A stretch of 64,000 nucleotides of DNA from Slackia isoflavoniconvertens (GTDB lineage Bacteria > Actinomycetota > Coriobacteriia > Coriobacteriales > Eggerthellaceae), in assembly GCF_003725955.1 (NCBI RefSeq), contig NZ_QIBZ01000010.1, positions 1-64,000 of the forward strand, given 5' to 3'. Position 1 is the first letter of the stretch; each line of letters opens with the position of its first letter. The notes under the pieces are model-generated. The model did no database searches, was not told where the DNA came from, and saw only the letters and a list, made by a program, of their open reading frames with translations. Shown in pieces: positions 8,204-17,510 of the stretch. The position numbers and the translations under genes were made by a program.

Positions 8204-9862
8204 TTACTTCACCCCCCACGGGCTGGTTACGGTCTCGAACTTCTTGCCGGTCTTCGGCTCGACGATATGCACAGCGCAAGCGGTGCAGGGGTCGAAGCTG
8301 TGAACGGTACGCAGCGCGTTGATCGGCTTCTCCACATCGGCAACGGGCACGCCGATGAGAGCCTGCTCCAACGGGCCATAGTTGCCCTTCGGGTCGTGCG
8401 GAGAGAGGTTCCACGTGGACGGAATGATGATCTGGTAATCGGTGATCTTGCCGCCCTTGACCTTCTCGGAATGGTAGAGAGCGCCACGCGGGGCCTCCCA
8501 GAACGCGGTGCCTTCGCCGTCGCTCTTCTCGGGAGCGCGGAAGTACTCAGAGTCGCCGCTCTTGATAGCTTCGCACAACTCGTTGACCCATTCCTTCATC
8601 AGGGTAGCGATATAGAGGGTCTCAACCTGGCGGGCAGCCGTACGACCGAGCGTATTCTGCAGAACAGAAAGGTCGCCAGCCTGAGCGCCCAAGGCCACGA
8701 GCATCTCGTCGACGTGCTGCTTGACGAACGGAACGCCACGCTTATAAGCGACGAGCACACGAGCGAACGAGCCGGTCTCGAGAGACTTGCCATCGTAGAG
8801 CGGGCACTTGTCCCAGGTGTAGCGATCGTTGACGTCGTACTCAGTAAATGCGGGCTTGGTGTCCTGCTCGAACGGCGGCAGGTCGGCGTCGCCCTCGTAC
8901 CAAGAGTGGCCAACGTACTCGGTGATCTTCGACTCGTCGGGGTCGGAGATGTTGAAGTTCTCGTCAAGAACGCCAGCAGGCAGATAGCGGTTGCGCATGC
9001 GATCGGCGTAGGAAGTGCCCTCGTCGAACGGGCTCTCGAACACGCCCCAAGCAGCATAGCGGCCAATGCCCTTGCCGAACGTGGTGGCCTCGGGATAGAA
9101 CTTCGCAATGGCCAGCGTGTCGGGAATCATGGTATCGGCGACCCACTGATACACCTCGTCGACGAGGCCCTTCAGGTCGTCAAGCTTCTCGGCGGTGGGA
9201 ACGAATGCCGTGCCGCCAGGAACGATGGTCATGATGTGAGGCATCTTGCCACCGAGCAGCGCCGCGATCTCGGAAGCCTTCGACTGCATCTGCAGGGCTT
9301 CCAGATAATGAGCGGTGAGGATAAGGTCGGCCTCGGGAGTCATGTTGTACTCGCCGGTGTCGAACCAGTTGCCGCTGAAGATGGAGAGCTGGCCGTTGTC
9401 GGCGAACTTCTTCAAGCGATCCTGCAGGCCAACGAAGTCGGCAGACGGGGTGCCCAGCTCAGCCGCCAAGTCGTAGGCGTCAGCCGCATCGGCGCCAAGG
9501 GCGTTCAACGGGTTCACGTAGTCAAGGCCGGCCAGGTTGTACAGCCACAGAATGTTGCTGTGCAGGAACTGCGCGCCCTCAATGAGGTTGCGAATGATGC
9601 GGGCGTTGTTGGGAATGGTAATACCCAAAGCCTGCTCAGCCGCGATGGAAGCGGAATGCATGTGCGAAACGGGGCACACGCCGCAGATGCGCTGCACGAT
9701 GTAAGCGGCATCTTCGGGGGTACGGTCGCGCACGACGAGCTCCATGCCACGGAAGCAGCCGCCGGAAATCCAAGCGTCGGTAACGACGCCGTCGGTAACC
9801 TCCATCTCGGCGCGAAGGTGACCCTCGATACGGGTAATGGGATCGATAACGGAACGCGTCAT
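8204..9862 (-). CDS. hyaB: [NiFe]-hydrogenase large subunit
   Basis: Catalytic subunit that oxidises H2 at a Ni-Fe(CN)2CO centre. The 552-residue protein has the L1 nickel motif RICGVCPVSHMHSA near residue 58 and the L2 motif DPCTACAVH near the C-terminus, followed by a 21-residue tail (starting IVEPKTG) that a HyaD-type protease would remove after the histidine. An excellent ribosome site AAAGGAGG precedes ATG 9862, which directly follows the hyaA stop. Neighbours hyaA and hyaC make this a periplasm-facing uptake hydrogenase. The sequence type fits the Coriobacteria group of class 1 uptake enzymes, which is inference from organism context. Confidence 0.97.
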   Translation of the reverse strand: MTRSVIDPITRIEGHLRAEMEVTDGVVTDAWISGGCFRGMELVVRDRTPEDAAYIVQRICGVCPVSHMHSASIAAEQALGITIPNNARIIRNLIEGAQFLHSNILWLYNLAGLDYVNPLNALGADAADAYDLAAELGTPSADFVGLQDRLKKFADNGQLSIFSGNWFDTGEYNMTPEADLILTAHYLEALQMQSKASEIAALLGGKMPHIMTIVPGGTAFVPTAEKLDDLKGLVDEVYQWVADTMIPDTLAIAKFYPEATTFGKGIGRYAAWGVFESPFDEGTSYADRMRNRYLPAGVLDENFNISDPDESKITEYVGHSWYEGDADLPPFEQDTKPAFTEYDVNDRYTWDKCPLYDGKSLETGSFARVLVAYKRGVPFVKQHVDEMLVALGAQAGDLSVLQNTLGRTAARQVETLYIATLMKEWVNELCEAIKSGDSEYFRAPEKSDGEGTAFWEAPRGALYHSEKVKGGKITDYQIIIPSTWNLSPHDPKGNYGPLEQALIGVPVADVEKPINALRTVHSFDPCTACAVHIVEPKTGKKFETVTSPWGVK

Positions 9863-11095
9863 TTACTCGTCGCCTCCTTTCTTGGCGTCAGATTTCGGGG
9901 CGTCGTCATACACGCCGATGGACTTTTCGGGATGCTTAGCGTCCCAAGCGCGCTTCTTCTCGAACTCGGCGCCGTTCGGCACGCGGCCGGCGGCCTTCAT
10001 GCCGAAGCCATGGATGACCAGGGCGACAGCTTCGATGCCGAGAACGGCAGCGGCAATGGTGCCAGGCTGGAACTTGAAGTCGCCGATGTTCAGATCGCGA
10101 TGACGCTTGAAGAACGGAGTGTTGACCTCGATCCAGTTCTGGCCCGGGTTGTTCGGGTTGGCTTCGCAGCAGCCGATGCAGGGAGCGCCGGCTTCAACGC
10201 ACCAAGAACGACGGTGGTTATAGCGAACAACGCCGCAGTTGGCCTTGGTTTGCGGACCACGGCAGCCCAGCGGGTACAGGCAGTAGCCCTTAGCCTCTTC
10301 GGGAGAACCGAACTGGTAAACGAATTCGCCGTTCTCGAAGTGGCCACGACGCTGGCAATTGTCGTGAATGGTCTGGCCGAAAATCTGCGTGGGCTTGTTC
10401 TCGGCGTTGAGCTCGGGCAGCTCGCCCAGCAGCAGGTACTGGATGAGCACCGCGCAGAGCCACTCGGGGTTCGGCGGGCAGCCCGGGATGTTGATGATGG
10501 GCACGTTGATGCCCTGCTCCTTGAGGAACGCCTGCACGCCCGTCGCGTTAGACGCGTTGGGAGCGGCAGCCATCCAGCCGCCATTGACGGCGCAAGAGCC
10601 GAGCGCGACAACCGCGGTCGCCTTTTCGGCGGCCTCGATCAGGTGCTCATTGCCGGTTTTGCCAGCAACGCGAAGCGCATTGCCGTTCCAACCGTTGAGC
10701 ACAGCGCCTTCATACACCAAAATGTAGTTGCCGGCTTCGATGGTCTGCTCCTTGGCCTTTTCCATCGAATGGCCCGCAGCAGCGGACAGGGTCTCGCTGT
10801 AGTTGAGCGAAATGAGCTCGAGCACGACGGCGGCAGCGTCGGGAGCGTCGATCTGAGCGAAAGCCTCGGTGCAACCCGTGCAAGAAGCGCCCTCGATCCA
10901 GATGACCGGGTACAGGTCGCCCTGGCTTGCGCCGATAACCGACTCTTCCAGAGCCTGGGCCACGCGCGGAGCGGCGGCTTCACCCAAGCCAGCCATAATC
11001 GCGAGCGTGCCACACAGTTTCATGAAGCTACGACGCGAAACACCGCGCGCTTCGAGCATTCCCTGAAACTCTGAGGCAGTGGACTGTTTGTCCAT
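9863..11095 (-). CDS. hyaA: [NiFe]-hydrogenase small subunit, Tat-exported
   Basis: Carries the FeS relay from the NiFe site. ATG 11095 has a perfect AGGAGGTG ribosome site 5 nt upstream; upstream in-frame codons are disregarded. The 410-residue protein starts with a twin-arginine signal (SRRSFMKLCG) and hydrophobic core. Cluster ligands: CTGC, GSCAVNGG and PGCPP (proximal), then HDNC with CLYPLGC (distal) and WCVEAGAPCIGCCE (medial). The proximal motif is C-T-G-C rather than the C-T-C-C of oxygen-tolerant enzymes, predicting oxygen sensitivity. A C-terminal hydrophobic segment (AAAVLGIEAVALVIHGFG) can anchor it to the membrane beside HyaC. The dyad at 11227-11254 lies upstream. Confidence 0.96.
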   Translation of the reverse strand: MDKQSTASEFQGMLEARGVSRRSFMKLCGTLAIMAGLGEAAAPRVAQALEESVIGASQGDLYPVIWIEGASCTGCTEAFAQIDAPDAAAVVLELISLNYSETLSAAAGHSMEKAKEQTIEAGNYILVYEGAVLNGWNGNALRVAGKTGNEHLIEAAEKATAVVALGSCAVNGGWMAAAPNASNATGVQAFLKEQGINVPIINIPGCPPNPEWLCAVLIQYLLLGELPELNAENKPTQIFGQTIHDNCQRRGHFENGEFVYQFGSPEEAKGYCLYPLGCRGPQTKANCGVVRYNHRRSWCVEAGAPCIGCCEANPNNPGQNWIEVNTPFFKRHRDLNIGDFKFQPGTIAAAVLGIEAVALVIHGFGMKAAGRVPNGAEFEKKRAWDAKHPEKSIGVYDDAPKSDAKKGGDE

Positions 11096-11226
11096 TCGTA
11101 CACCTCCTATTAGATGCATGGTGGAATCACTGACGGCTATGCATTATGGCGCAAATGATGCATGCAAGGTGGCAAAACCCGCCAACGGTAGCCTGTTGTG
11201 AAGACAATGCGGGAAATGGCACAACT

Positions 11227-11254
11227 ATGTTACGCCGTCGCCGAATCGTAACAT
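11227..11254. promoter_or_regulatory. Dyad operator candidate upstream of hyaABC
   Basis: Perfect 8-bp arms ATGTTACG (11227-11234) and CGTAACAT (11247-11254) separated by 12 nt, about 130 bp upstream of the hyaA start. It could be a regulator site or an RNA hairpin in the leader. The 431-bp gap 11096-11526 otherwise holds AT-rich promoter-like DNA (TATAAA and TATACC runs near 11350) but no gene. Confidence 0.4.
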
Positions 11255-11526
11255 GAATGTTGACCCTGGGTATCTTTTTTTCGCCCAAATGGGGCGTTTC
11301 TGTCCGTCGTGTTCCCTTATAAGGTATCGCTGAACTGGGAATAACCTTTTTATAGTGAGGGTATACTTCTAATTATTTGGACACTTTTTAATATTTGTGG
11401 CTTGCGGAATTAAGGCAGGCTCAAAAAGTGACTAACAGGATATCCCCTAAAGCGGGGTACTTACAAATTAAGTACGACGGCCGCGCGAATCTGTCCTATT
11501 CACCGTAATGCATAAGCTTGAAAACA

Positions 11527-12411
11527 CTACGCAAGCCACCCGTCGCCTTCGCGATGGAAGAAGCCTTCGCGCGCAAGATCGGCCATAATGGATTCGAATT
11601 CGTCGCCCTCTACCCCATCGCGGCCCGACTTACGCTCCTCGACATTCAATCGACGCAGCAATTCAGCCGAGGAAAGCCCCGGCGCGGCCATAACTTCGCG
11701 CACAAGCCATGCGCGCTTTTGGCGGCGCGAGCCTTCAAATTTGCTTTGCCGCGTATAGGCCGCAGCCCTGCGAGTCGGGTTTTTGTGGTCTTTCTTCAAA
11801 CGGGCGCCCACATCGAGCAACGCGTAATACCAGCCTCGTACATCTTCGGCGGGGCATGCGCGCTCCACAAGCGGGCGCAGCTCCTTGTCGGTCACGCGTT
11901 CGGCATCGCGGAAGAAGCAGTGAATGAACACCGCGCGCACGTTCGTCTCGAGATACAGGCAGGGAACATCGCGCGAGAACGCCGTGATACCCGCCGCGGT
12001 GGCATCACCAATGCCGGGAAGCTTCACGAGCTTATCGACGCCTTCGGGCATACGCCCAGCGTATTCCGTGGAACATATATCGGCAGCGCGCTTCAATGCG
12101 AGCGCGCGGCGGTTGTAGCCCAAGCCCTGCCACTCCTCAACCACATCGGCCGAGCTCGCCGACGCGAGCGCATCAACCGTGGGAAAATGGCGCAAGAACC
12201 GCTCCCACCGGGAAAGCACACGCGACACCTGCGTTTGCTGCAGCATAGCTTCAGAAATCCAAATGGCATATGCGTCGCGCGTATTACGCCAGGGAAGGTC
12301 GCGATAGAGCGCCTGCCCCGCCTCGCGCACCCACGCTTGGAATTCCGCGATGTCGGCATCGCTGGGCTCACTCGTAAAAAGGGGCGCCTCAAGCGCCCCT
12401 TCAATGATCAT
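11527..12411 (-). CDS. Clusterless MutY-like A/G adenine glycosylase
   Basis: A base-excision repair glycosylase of the HhH-GPD superfamily, expected to remove adenine opposite 8-oxoguanine. Seen in 294 residues: LPWRNTRDAYAIWISEAMLQ with the MutY glutamate, helix-hairpin-helix KLPGIGDATAAG, and LETNVRAVF, where the usual catalytic Asp of LDGNVKRV is Glu. The four-cysteine [4Fe-4S] loop that should follow is absent; instead it has NPTRRAAAY and QSKFEGSRRQKR. A short C-terminal winged-helix-like region replaces the NUDT-like domain. Its start overlaps the Rrf2 stop by 4 nt (ATGA), so the two are translationally coupled. Enzymatic specificity is inferred. Confidence 0.85.
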   Translation of the reverse strand: MIIEGALEAPLFTSEPSDADIAEFQAWVREAGQALYRDLPWRNTRDAYAIWISEAMLQQTQVSRVLSRWERFLRHFPTVDALASASSADVVEEWQGLGYNRRALALKRAADICSTEYAGRMPEGVDKLVKLPGIGDATAAGITAFSRDVPCLYLETNVRAVFIHCFFRDAERVTDKELRPLVERACPAEDVRGWYYALLDVGARLKKDHKNPTRRAAAYTRQSKFEGSRRQKRAWLVREVMAAPGLSSAELLRRLNVEERKSGRDGVEGDEFESIMADLAREGFFHREGDGWLA

Positions 12412-12815
12412 CGAACCTCTCCTGAAAACAGTTTTTCGAGCGTGATCGATTCGAAATAGTCTTGCATAAGCCTATCGGCATGCTTCCAAATGCCGTGATA
12501 CTCGCAACCGCCGCAACGTTCGCAATACTCCGGGTCGGCCGAGCACGGCGACATATTCATGGGCCCCTGAAGCGCAGTGAGCACATCGAGCACCGTGGTT
12601 GTCGCGGGATCGCACGCGAGTGTAAGGCCGCCCTTCGCGCCGCGCACAGTTTTCAAAAGCCCCGCATGCACCAAATCGTGCTGAATGGAGCGGGCGAACG
12701 CGTAAGGAATGCTTTCAGCGTCGGCCACATCGGACACCGACACATACGCGTCTTTATTCGCATACGCCGCACGAATGATGCGGCAGGCGTAATCGGTTCG
12801 GCGAGTAAGTTCCAC
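12408..12815 (-). CDS. Rrf2-family FeS transcriptional regulator
   Basis: A 135-residue winged-helix regulator. The N-terminal wHTH (MELTRRTDYACRIIRAAY, VSVSDVADAESIPYAFARSI) is the classic Rrf2 fold, with GAKGGLTL as wing. A cysteine cluster CSADPEYCERCGGC around residues 92-104 is suited to bind an FeS cluster, although spacing is richer in Cys than in IscR. It lies 2 nt after the pseudo-AAA+ gene and overlaps mutY, so all three are one operon; a role in sensing iron, redox or NO is a family-based inference. Confidence 0.9.
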   Translation of the reverse strand: MELTRRTDYACRIIRAAYANKDAYVSVSDVADAESIPYAFARSIQHDLVHAGLLKTVRGAKGGLTLACDPATTTVLDVLTALQGPMNMSPCSADPEYCERCGGCEYHGIWKHADRLMQDYFESITLEKLFSGEVR

Positions 12816-12817
12816 GG

Positions 12818-14476
12818 CTATTCAACACTTTCGTCATCGTCACCAAGCGCGTCGTAGCGCCGGCTTTCGGCTTCGGCTTCTTCTTCGAAATCGCATTCGA
12901 TATCTGCAATCTGCTTGCGGAAATCAGCGATCACGGCGTCTTCGAGCGCACGGTACTCGGTGGAATCGAGCGGCTGGAAGTTCGAAATGTGTTCGAACAT
13001 GAGCTCCTGCGTGATGGGCTTATAGCAGCGCGCCTTCAGACCTGCGCGGTAAGCGTCTTCCACGGCCTCGCGGGCAGCGGTCACGATATCGGTGCGCGAA
13101 AGGTTGCGCGACATCTTCGTGAGCGTCGCCATGTCGAGCGATTGCACCGACGGATGCTCGGACGCAATAGTTTCCCAAATCTGACGGCGCTCAAGCTCAT
13201 CGGGCAAATAAATGTCGACCACGCTCATGGGTTCCATAAGGTCGTACAAATATCCTTGGTCAGGAGCTTCGCCTCCCACGGAAGCAAGCACGTAGATGTT
13301 CGGGTTCTCGACAGCCGCGGTAACAAGCGCAACGGCTTCGCGCGCGGCACGCGACATGCTCGCGAACATCGCGCCCTCGCCCTCGGTGGAGCTGGCGGCG
13401 TCGATGAGCGGCGCGCCCCACATGTCGATGTCTTCAAGCACGAGCACGCTCGGAGCCTCAAGCGCAACGCGACCAAGCATGCGCGGCTGGTTTTTCGCCG
13501 ACACCGTGACGCACAGCATGGGCACGCCCATGGGGCCCTGTTGCATTTGAATGCGCATAGCGGGAAGGCCGAGCTCGCCCACCACGGCCTGCATGAATGT
13601 GTTCGCGTCTTCGCGCGACGACGTGCGGAACACGACCGAGCCAACGGCGGAAAGGCCGTCGAGGCCGTGCTGTTCGCGCAACGTGTCCACGAGCGCACGG
13701 TATTCCTCATCGTCTTCAACGCCCAACCCGAGCGAGCGAGCGTCTTCGATAATGCTGTCGAAGCCCACCAAATCGGAATAGCGCAGCATGGGCACGGCCT
13801 TCGAAGGCGCAGCCTTGTGCACATCGGCCGAAGCGGTCGTCGGGCGCGGCTCGTCGGAATCGTCGGCAGAATCGGCGCCAGTATCGCCCGGAATATGCAT
13901 CGACATGATGGGCGAAATGCCCGTAATATGCGCGTTTTGGCCGATTTCCTCGGAAATCATGTCAGCCACGCCTTCCAGATCGGCACGCGAAATGCCGAAT
14001 TCGGAAAGCTTGTCGAGCGCCAAATTCTGCAGGCGCTTGGCGTATTCAGGCGCCTCGTCGGTGGACAGGTGCGGCTCAAGTTTGTCGAAAATGTATTCGG
14101 CGAGCGAGCGCTCCTTCATATCGCACGCAATGCCCCACGCCCTGCGCAGCGCCGCGATGGCCGAATCGTTCGCGACTGGCGAACGCTTGCATGCTTCCTC
14201 ATAAGCCGTAAGGAACAGATGCATGGCGAGCTCACGGTCGCCCGCTTCCGCCGCCGCCTGGGCGCGCTCGAGGTAATCGTTACGTGCGATGAAATCAGCC
14301 GCCAAAGCCTCGCCATGCACAATGGCGGTGCCATGATCAGAATATTCGTCACGTTCGAAAGAGGCGTTGTCCTCTGCAGACGAGCTGCATTCAGCGCAAT
14401 CGCCCTGAGGCCGATGGGCTTGATCGGGCTCTTGATTGTTGGCGATATTCGCCTCGTCGTTGTTCTGGTTGAGCAC
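12818..14476 (-). CDS. AAA+-like protein lacking Walker A
   Basis: A 552-residue protein of unknown function with an AAA+-like architecture. An acidic low-complexity N-terminus is followed by a helical repeat-like region (about residues 50-190, ending IARNDYLERAQAAAEAGDRE then LHLF-type helices), a linker, and an AAA+-like core. VLVLEDIDMWGAPL resembles Walker B, VYLPDELERRQIWETIAS and RNLSRTDIVTAAREAV resemble the AAA lid, but no GxxxxGK[ST] is present; the equivalent strand reads GSVVFRTSSREDA. The start GTG 14476 is chosen because AAGGGGG precedes it and a promoter lies 30 nt upstream; a GTG at 14560 would start upstream of that promoter. Operon with Rrf2 and mutY. Confidence 0.8.
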   Translation of the reverse strand: MLNQNNDEANIANNQEPDQAHRPQGDCAECSSSAEDNASFERDEYSDHGTAIVHGEALAADFIARNDYLERAQAAAEAGDRELAMHLFLTAYEEACKRSPVANDSAIAALRRAWGIACDMKERSLAEYIFDKLEPHLSTDEAPEYAKRLQNLALDKLSEFGISRADLEGVADMISEEIGQNAHITGISPIMSMHIPGDTGADSADDSDEPRPTTASADVHKAAPSKAVPMLRYSDLVGFDSIIEDARSLGLGVEDDEEYRALVDTLREQHGLDGLSAVGSVVFRTSSREDANTFMQAVVGELGLPAMRIQMQQGPMGVPMLCVTVSAKNQPRMLGRVALEAPSVLVLEDIDMWGAPLIDAASSTEGEGAMFASMSRAAREAVALVTAAVENPNIYVLASVGGEAPDQGYLYDLMEPMSVVDIYLPDELERRQIWETIASEHPSVQSLDMATLTKMSRNLSRTDIVTAAREAVEDAYRAGLKARCYKPITQELMFEHISNFQPLDSTEYRALEDAVIADFRKQIADIECDFEEEAEAESRRYDALGDDDESVE

Positions 14477-14505
14477 TTCGCCCACCCCCTTCAATGAATT
14501 AAACG

Positions 14506-14533
14506 ACAATACTACAAAGGTAAGTGTAACCAA
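14506..14533 (-). promoter_or_regulatory. Promoter of pseudo-AAA+/rrf2/mutY operon
   Basis: Minus-strand TTGGTT (14528-14533), 16-bp spacer, TATTGT (14506-14511). Predicted start about 14499, 23 nt before GTG 14476. Confidence 0.5.
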
Positions 14534-14770
14534 GCACCTAGCGATGTGCAAAAATTTCACGAAACGTTACTTAGAAAGAAACAGTTCCACAAATATGGAA
14601 TGGGTAACGGGCGCCTCGTTTGCAGATGCGTCCGCTCGAACAGCTCGATTGAAGGCCCAAACCCCCGAGGATGTGTGATGGGCATGCACGGGGAGCTCGA
14701 CGCCATAGCGAGCGGCGGGCAAACGCGAACGCCCCGTCGAAATCGCGAGCCCGGATGCCTCGTTCGCGCG

Positions 14771-15571
14771 CTATTTCTCGGCCTTGCAATTCCAATCGAG
14801 CGCATGCCAATCGTTTTCCCTGGCGGTGCGCGAAAGCGTGGAATCGGGCGTGACGGCGAACGCGTCGGCGGCGCGGCTCAGCATGGGGATGTCGGAATGG
14901 TGATCGCCAAACGCGCATGAAAGCTCCCAGTTGCCTACGCCGTATTTCTCGTTGGCCCATTTCGTGATAGCGCGCACCTTCGCTTCACCCTCGACGCACT
15001 CGCCGTCAACCCGGCGAGTGTAATTGCCGTTGGCGTCGACTTCCATTTCAGTGCACAGGCTCACATCGAACGGCTCGAATTCCTGGGCTCGGCGCACGAT
15101 GGGCCCAAACGTTGCCGACACGATGACGACCTCAACGCCCGCATCGCGCAGCGCGTTCATGGCCGCACGCGCCTTGGGGCGAAAACGCTTCTGGCCAGCG
15201 ATAACCTTGTCGTAAAAATCACGCAGGTATTCGTCGACCTGCTCTTTAGGGCCACCCTCGAACGCGGTGAACACCTGGCCGCGAACCCATGCCTCGCTTT
15301 GCGGAAGACGCAGCTTGTAGGCAGCGCCCCACGCGCCCACCTTTGCCAAAACGCGCTTGCGCAGCAAATCATCGCCGCGCAAATAGCGCACGAGCAATAC
15401 GGGCGAATTGCCCTGGATGGACGTTCCGTCGAAATCGAACGCGGCAATGGCGTGCTTGCCCGTTGCCTTCGCACGTCGAGCCGCTGCTGCTGCCGCCGCC
15501 ACGACCTCATCGTCAACCGCGCACGATTCCCCCGCAATGCCCGTCTGTGCCTCGCGCAGCTTCTTTTCCAT
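14771..15571 (-). CDS. HAD-superfamily phosphatase, subclass IB (SerB/CicA-like)
   Basis: A 266-residue Mg-dependent phosphohydrolase. Motif I is AAFDFDGTSIQG (nucleophile and acid Asp near residues 45-47), motif II VVIVSATFGP, motif III region RRVDGECVEGEAK, and motif IV CAFGDHHSDIPML. A helical cap lies between motifs I and II. Subclass IB members dephosphorylate phosphoserine, lipid phosphates or sugar phosphates; the substrate cannot be read here. An Ala-rich N-terminal extension of about 40 residues precedes the fold. It stands alone, between the upstream ABC genes (82 nt) and a gap with no gene at 14561-14770. Confidence 0.85.
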   Translation of the reverse strand: MEKKLREAQTGIAGESCAVDDEVVAAAAAAARRAKATGKHAIAAFDFDGTSIQGNSPVLLVRYLRGDDLLRKRVLAKVGAWGAAYKLRLPQSEAWVRGQVFTAFEGGPKEQVDEYLRDFYDKVIAGQKRFRPKARAAMNALRDAGVEVVIVSATFGPIVRRAQEFEPFDVSLCTEMEVDANGNYTRRVDGECVEGEAKVRAITKWANEKYGVGNWELSCAFGDHHSDIPMLSRAADAFAVTPDSTLSRTARENDWHALDWNCKAEK

Positions 15572-15653
15572 ACAGAAATTCGCCCCTCATGTGTGCCGGG
15601 CAATCGCCCGACTGGCACGGGGCGCACCTTTCGAGGGCGCGCCCCAATAATGG

Positions 15654-17510
15654 TTATTCAGCAAACTGTGAGTTATAGAGTTTAGCATAGGCCCCATTCG
15701 CCGCAAGTAGCTCCGCATGAGTTCCTTGTTCCACAATGTCACCTTTTTGCAAAACGAGAATTAAATCGGCATTGCGAATGGTCGACAAGCGATGAGCGAT
15801 GACGAACGACGTGCGCCCGCGCATGAGGTTATCCATGGCCGCCTGGATGCGCCCCTCGGTGCGCGTGTCGACCGAGCTTGTTGCCTCGTCCAAAATGAGC
15901 ATACGACGATTAGCCAAAATAGCTCGGGCGATAGTGAGCAGCTGGCGCTGGCCTTGGCTGATATTGCTCGCATCCTCGTTGATCACCGTGTCGTAGCCTT
16001 CAGGCAGCGTGCGAATGAAATGATCGGCGAATGCGGCTTTCGCGGCGGCCTCGACTTCGGCATCGGTTGCATCGAGTCGACCGTAGCGAATGTTCTCGCG
16101 CACGGTGGCGTTATACAGCCAGGTATCTTGCAGCACCATGCCGAATTGCGAGCGCACGTCTTCGCGCGAGAATTCGCGCACATCGTGGCCGCCGATGCGA
16201 ATGGCGCCGCCATCCACATCGTAGAAGCGCATAAGCAACTTCACCATGGTGGTCTTGCCTGCTCCCGTGGGACCGACAAGCGCCACGGTTTGTCCCTCGC
16301 CCACGCGCGCCGAGAAATCGCTGATCACCGGATGCTCGGGGTCGTAGCCAAAGCGCACATGGTCGAACTCCACGTCGCTTGAAACATCGGCGGCCTGCGC
16401 CTTCGGCTGCTCGGACGCTTCTTCAGGAGCTTCAAGGAATTCGAAAATGCGTTCCGCCGCCGCGGCCATTTGCTGCAGCACGTTGGCGACCTGAGCGAGC
16501 TGCGTGATAGGCTGCGTGAAGTTTTTCACATATTGAATAAACGCCTGAATATCGCCCACCGTGATTCGACCCTGCACGGCAAAAACCGCGCCCGCAATAG
16601 CCACAGCCACATATCCCAAATTGCTCACGAAGCTCATGACGGGCATCATGAGACCCGAAAGAAACTGAGAGCGCCACGCCGATTGATAGAGCGCCTCATT
16701 CGTTTCGCGGAAAGCGGCGAATGCCGCGTCTTCCTTGTTGAACGCGCGCACGATGGCTTGGCCCGAGAACGTTTCCTCAATTTGGCCGTTGATTTCACCG
16801 AGCTTCTTCTGCTGAGCGCGGAAGTACCTCTGGCTGCGCTTCACGACGACTTTCACCAAAATGAGCGACAGTGGAATCACAAGCAGCGCGATAAGCGTCA
16901 TCTCAACATTGATGGACAGCATCATAACAAGCACGCCGATCATGGTAGTGGCGCTCGTGATGAGCTGCGTCACGCCTTGGTTCAGGCTTTGCCCCAGCGT
17001 ATCGACATCGTTGGTGATGCGCGAAAGCACGTCGCCGGTGCTCGTGCGCTCAAAATAGCCCACGGGAAGGCGATCAATTTTCTCGGCGATTTGGCGGCGC
17101 AGACCATAGCACGTGCGCTGCGAGACCGAGGTCATCATCCAGCCTTGTACGAACGAGCACGCCGCGCTCACGCAATACAACGCCAGCGTGGCGAGCAGAA
17201 TGGCGCCAACTGCGTCGAAATCGATGCCGCCAGTGCCGCCGATTTTGGCGACGATGCCGTCGAACAGCTCGGTGGTCGCTTGCGAAAGCACCTTCGGGCC
17301 CACGATATTGAAGGCGGCCGACGCCATGGCGAACACGATGGCCGCAATGAAAGCTACTTTGAATTGCCCCATGAAGCGCACGAGTTTGCCAATAGTGCCC
17401 TTGAAGTCTTGTGCCTTTTCTCCGGGCATCATGCGACCCATGGGGCCACGCCCGCCGCGGCGGCGCGGCGATGCCGCCTTCAGCTTTGCCATTTCCTCCT
17501 GCTGGCTCAT
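15654..17510 (-). CDS. ABC exporter half-transporter, catalytic NBD
   Basis: A 618-residue fused permease-ATPase: six-helix exporter domain (about residues 45-340) and a C-terminal ATPase. Walker A is GPTGAGKTT, Walker B LILDEATSSVDT with the catalytic Glu, and switch FVIAHRLST with His, so this NBD has an intact hydrolysis core. Its signature motif, ISQGQR, departs from LSGGQ. This complements the degenerate partner encoded immediately upstream, so both together should form one heterodimeric exporter of the LmrCD/TM287-288 type. The start overlaps the partner stop by 4 nt (ATGA). Substrate unknown, probably drug or lipid-like. Confidence 0.93.
   Translation of the reverse strand: MSQQEEMAKLKAASPRRRGGRGPMGRMMPGEKAQDFKGTIGKLVRFMGQFKVAFIAAIVFAMASAAFNIVGPKVLSQATTELFDGIVAKIGGTGGIDFDAVGAILLATLALYCVSAACSFVQGWMMTSVSQRTCYGLRRQIAEKIDRLPVGYFERTSTGDVLSRITNDVDTLGQSLNQGVTQLITSATTMIGVLVMMLSINVEMTLIALLVIPLSLILVKVVVKRSQRYFRAQQKKLGEINGQIEETFSGQAIVRAFNKEDAAFAAFRETNEALYQSAWRSQFLSGLMMPVMSFVSNLGYVAVAIAGAVFAVQGRITVGDIQAFIQYVKNFTQPITQLAQVANVLQQMAAAAERIFEFLEAPEEASEQPKAQAADVSSDVEFDHVRFGYDPEHPVISDFSARVGEGQTVALVGPTGAGKTTMVKLLMRFYDVDGGAIRIGGHDVREFSREDVRSQFGMVLQDTWLYNATVRENIRYGRLDATDAEVEAAAKAAFADHFIRTLPEGYDTVINEDASNISQGQRQLLTIARAILANRRMLILDEATSSVDTRTEGRIQAAMDNLMRGRTSFVIAHRLSTIRNADLILVLQKGDIVEQGTHAELLAANGAYAKLYNSQFAE

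Noticed and set aside
8267-11074. Very long open frame on the + strand opposite hyaAB
   Set aside because: It is the antisense of a high-GC gene; the peptide is His/Arg/Val-rich without domains, while the minus strand encodes clear hydrogenase motifs.
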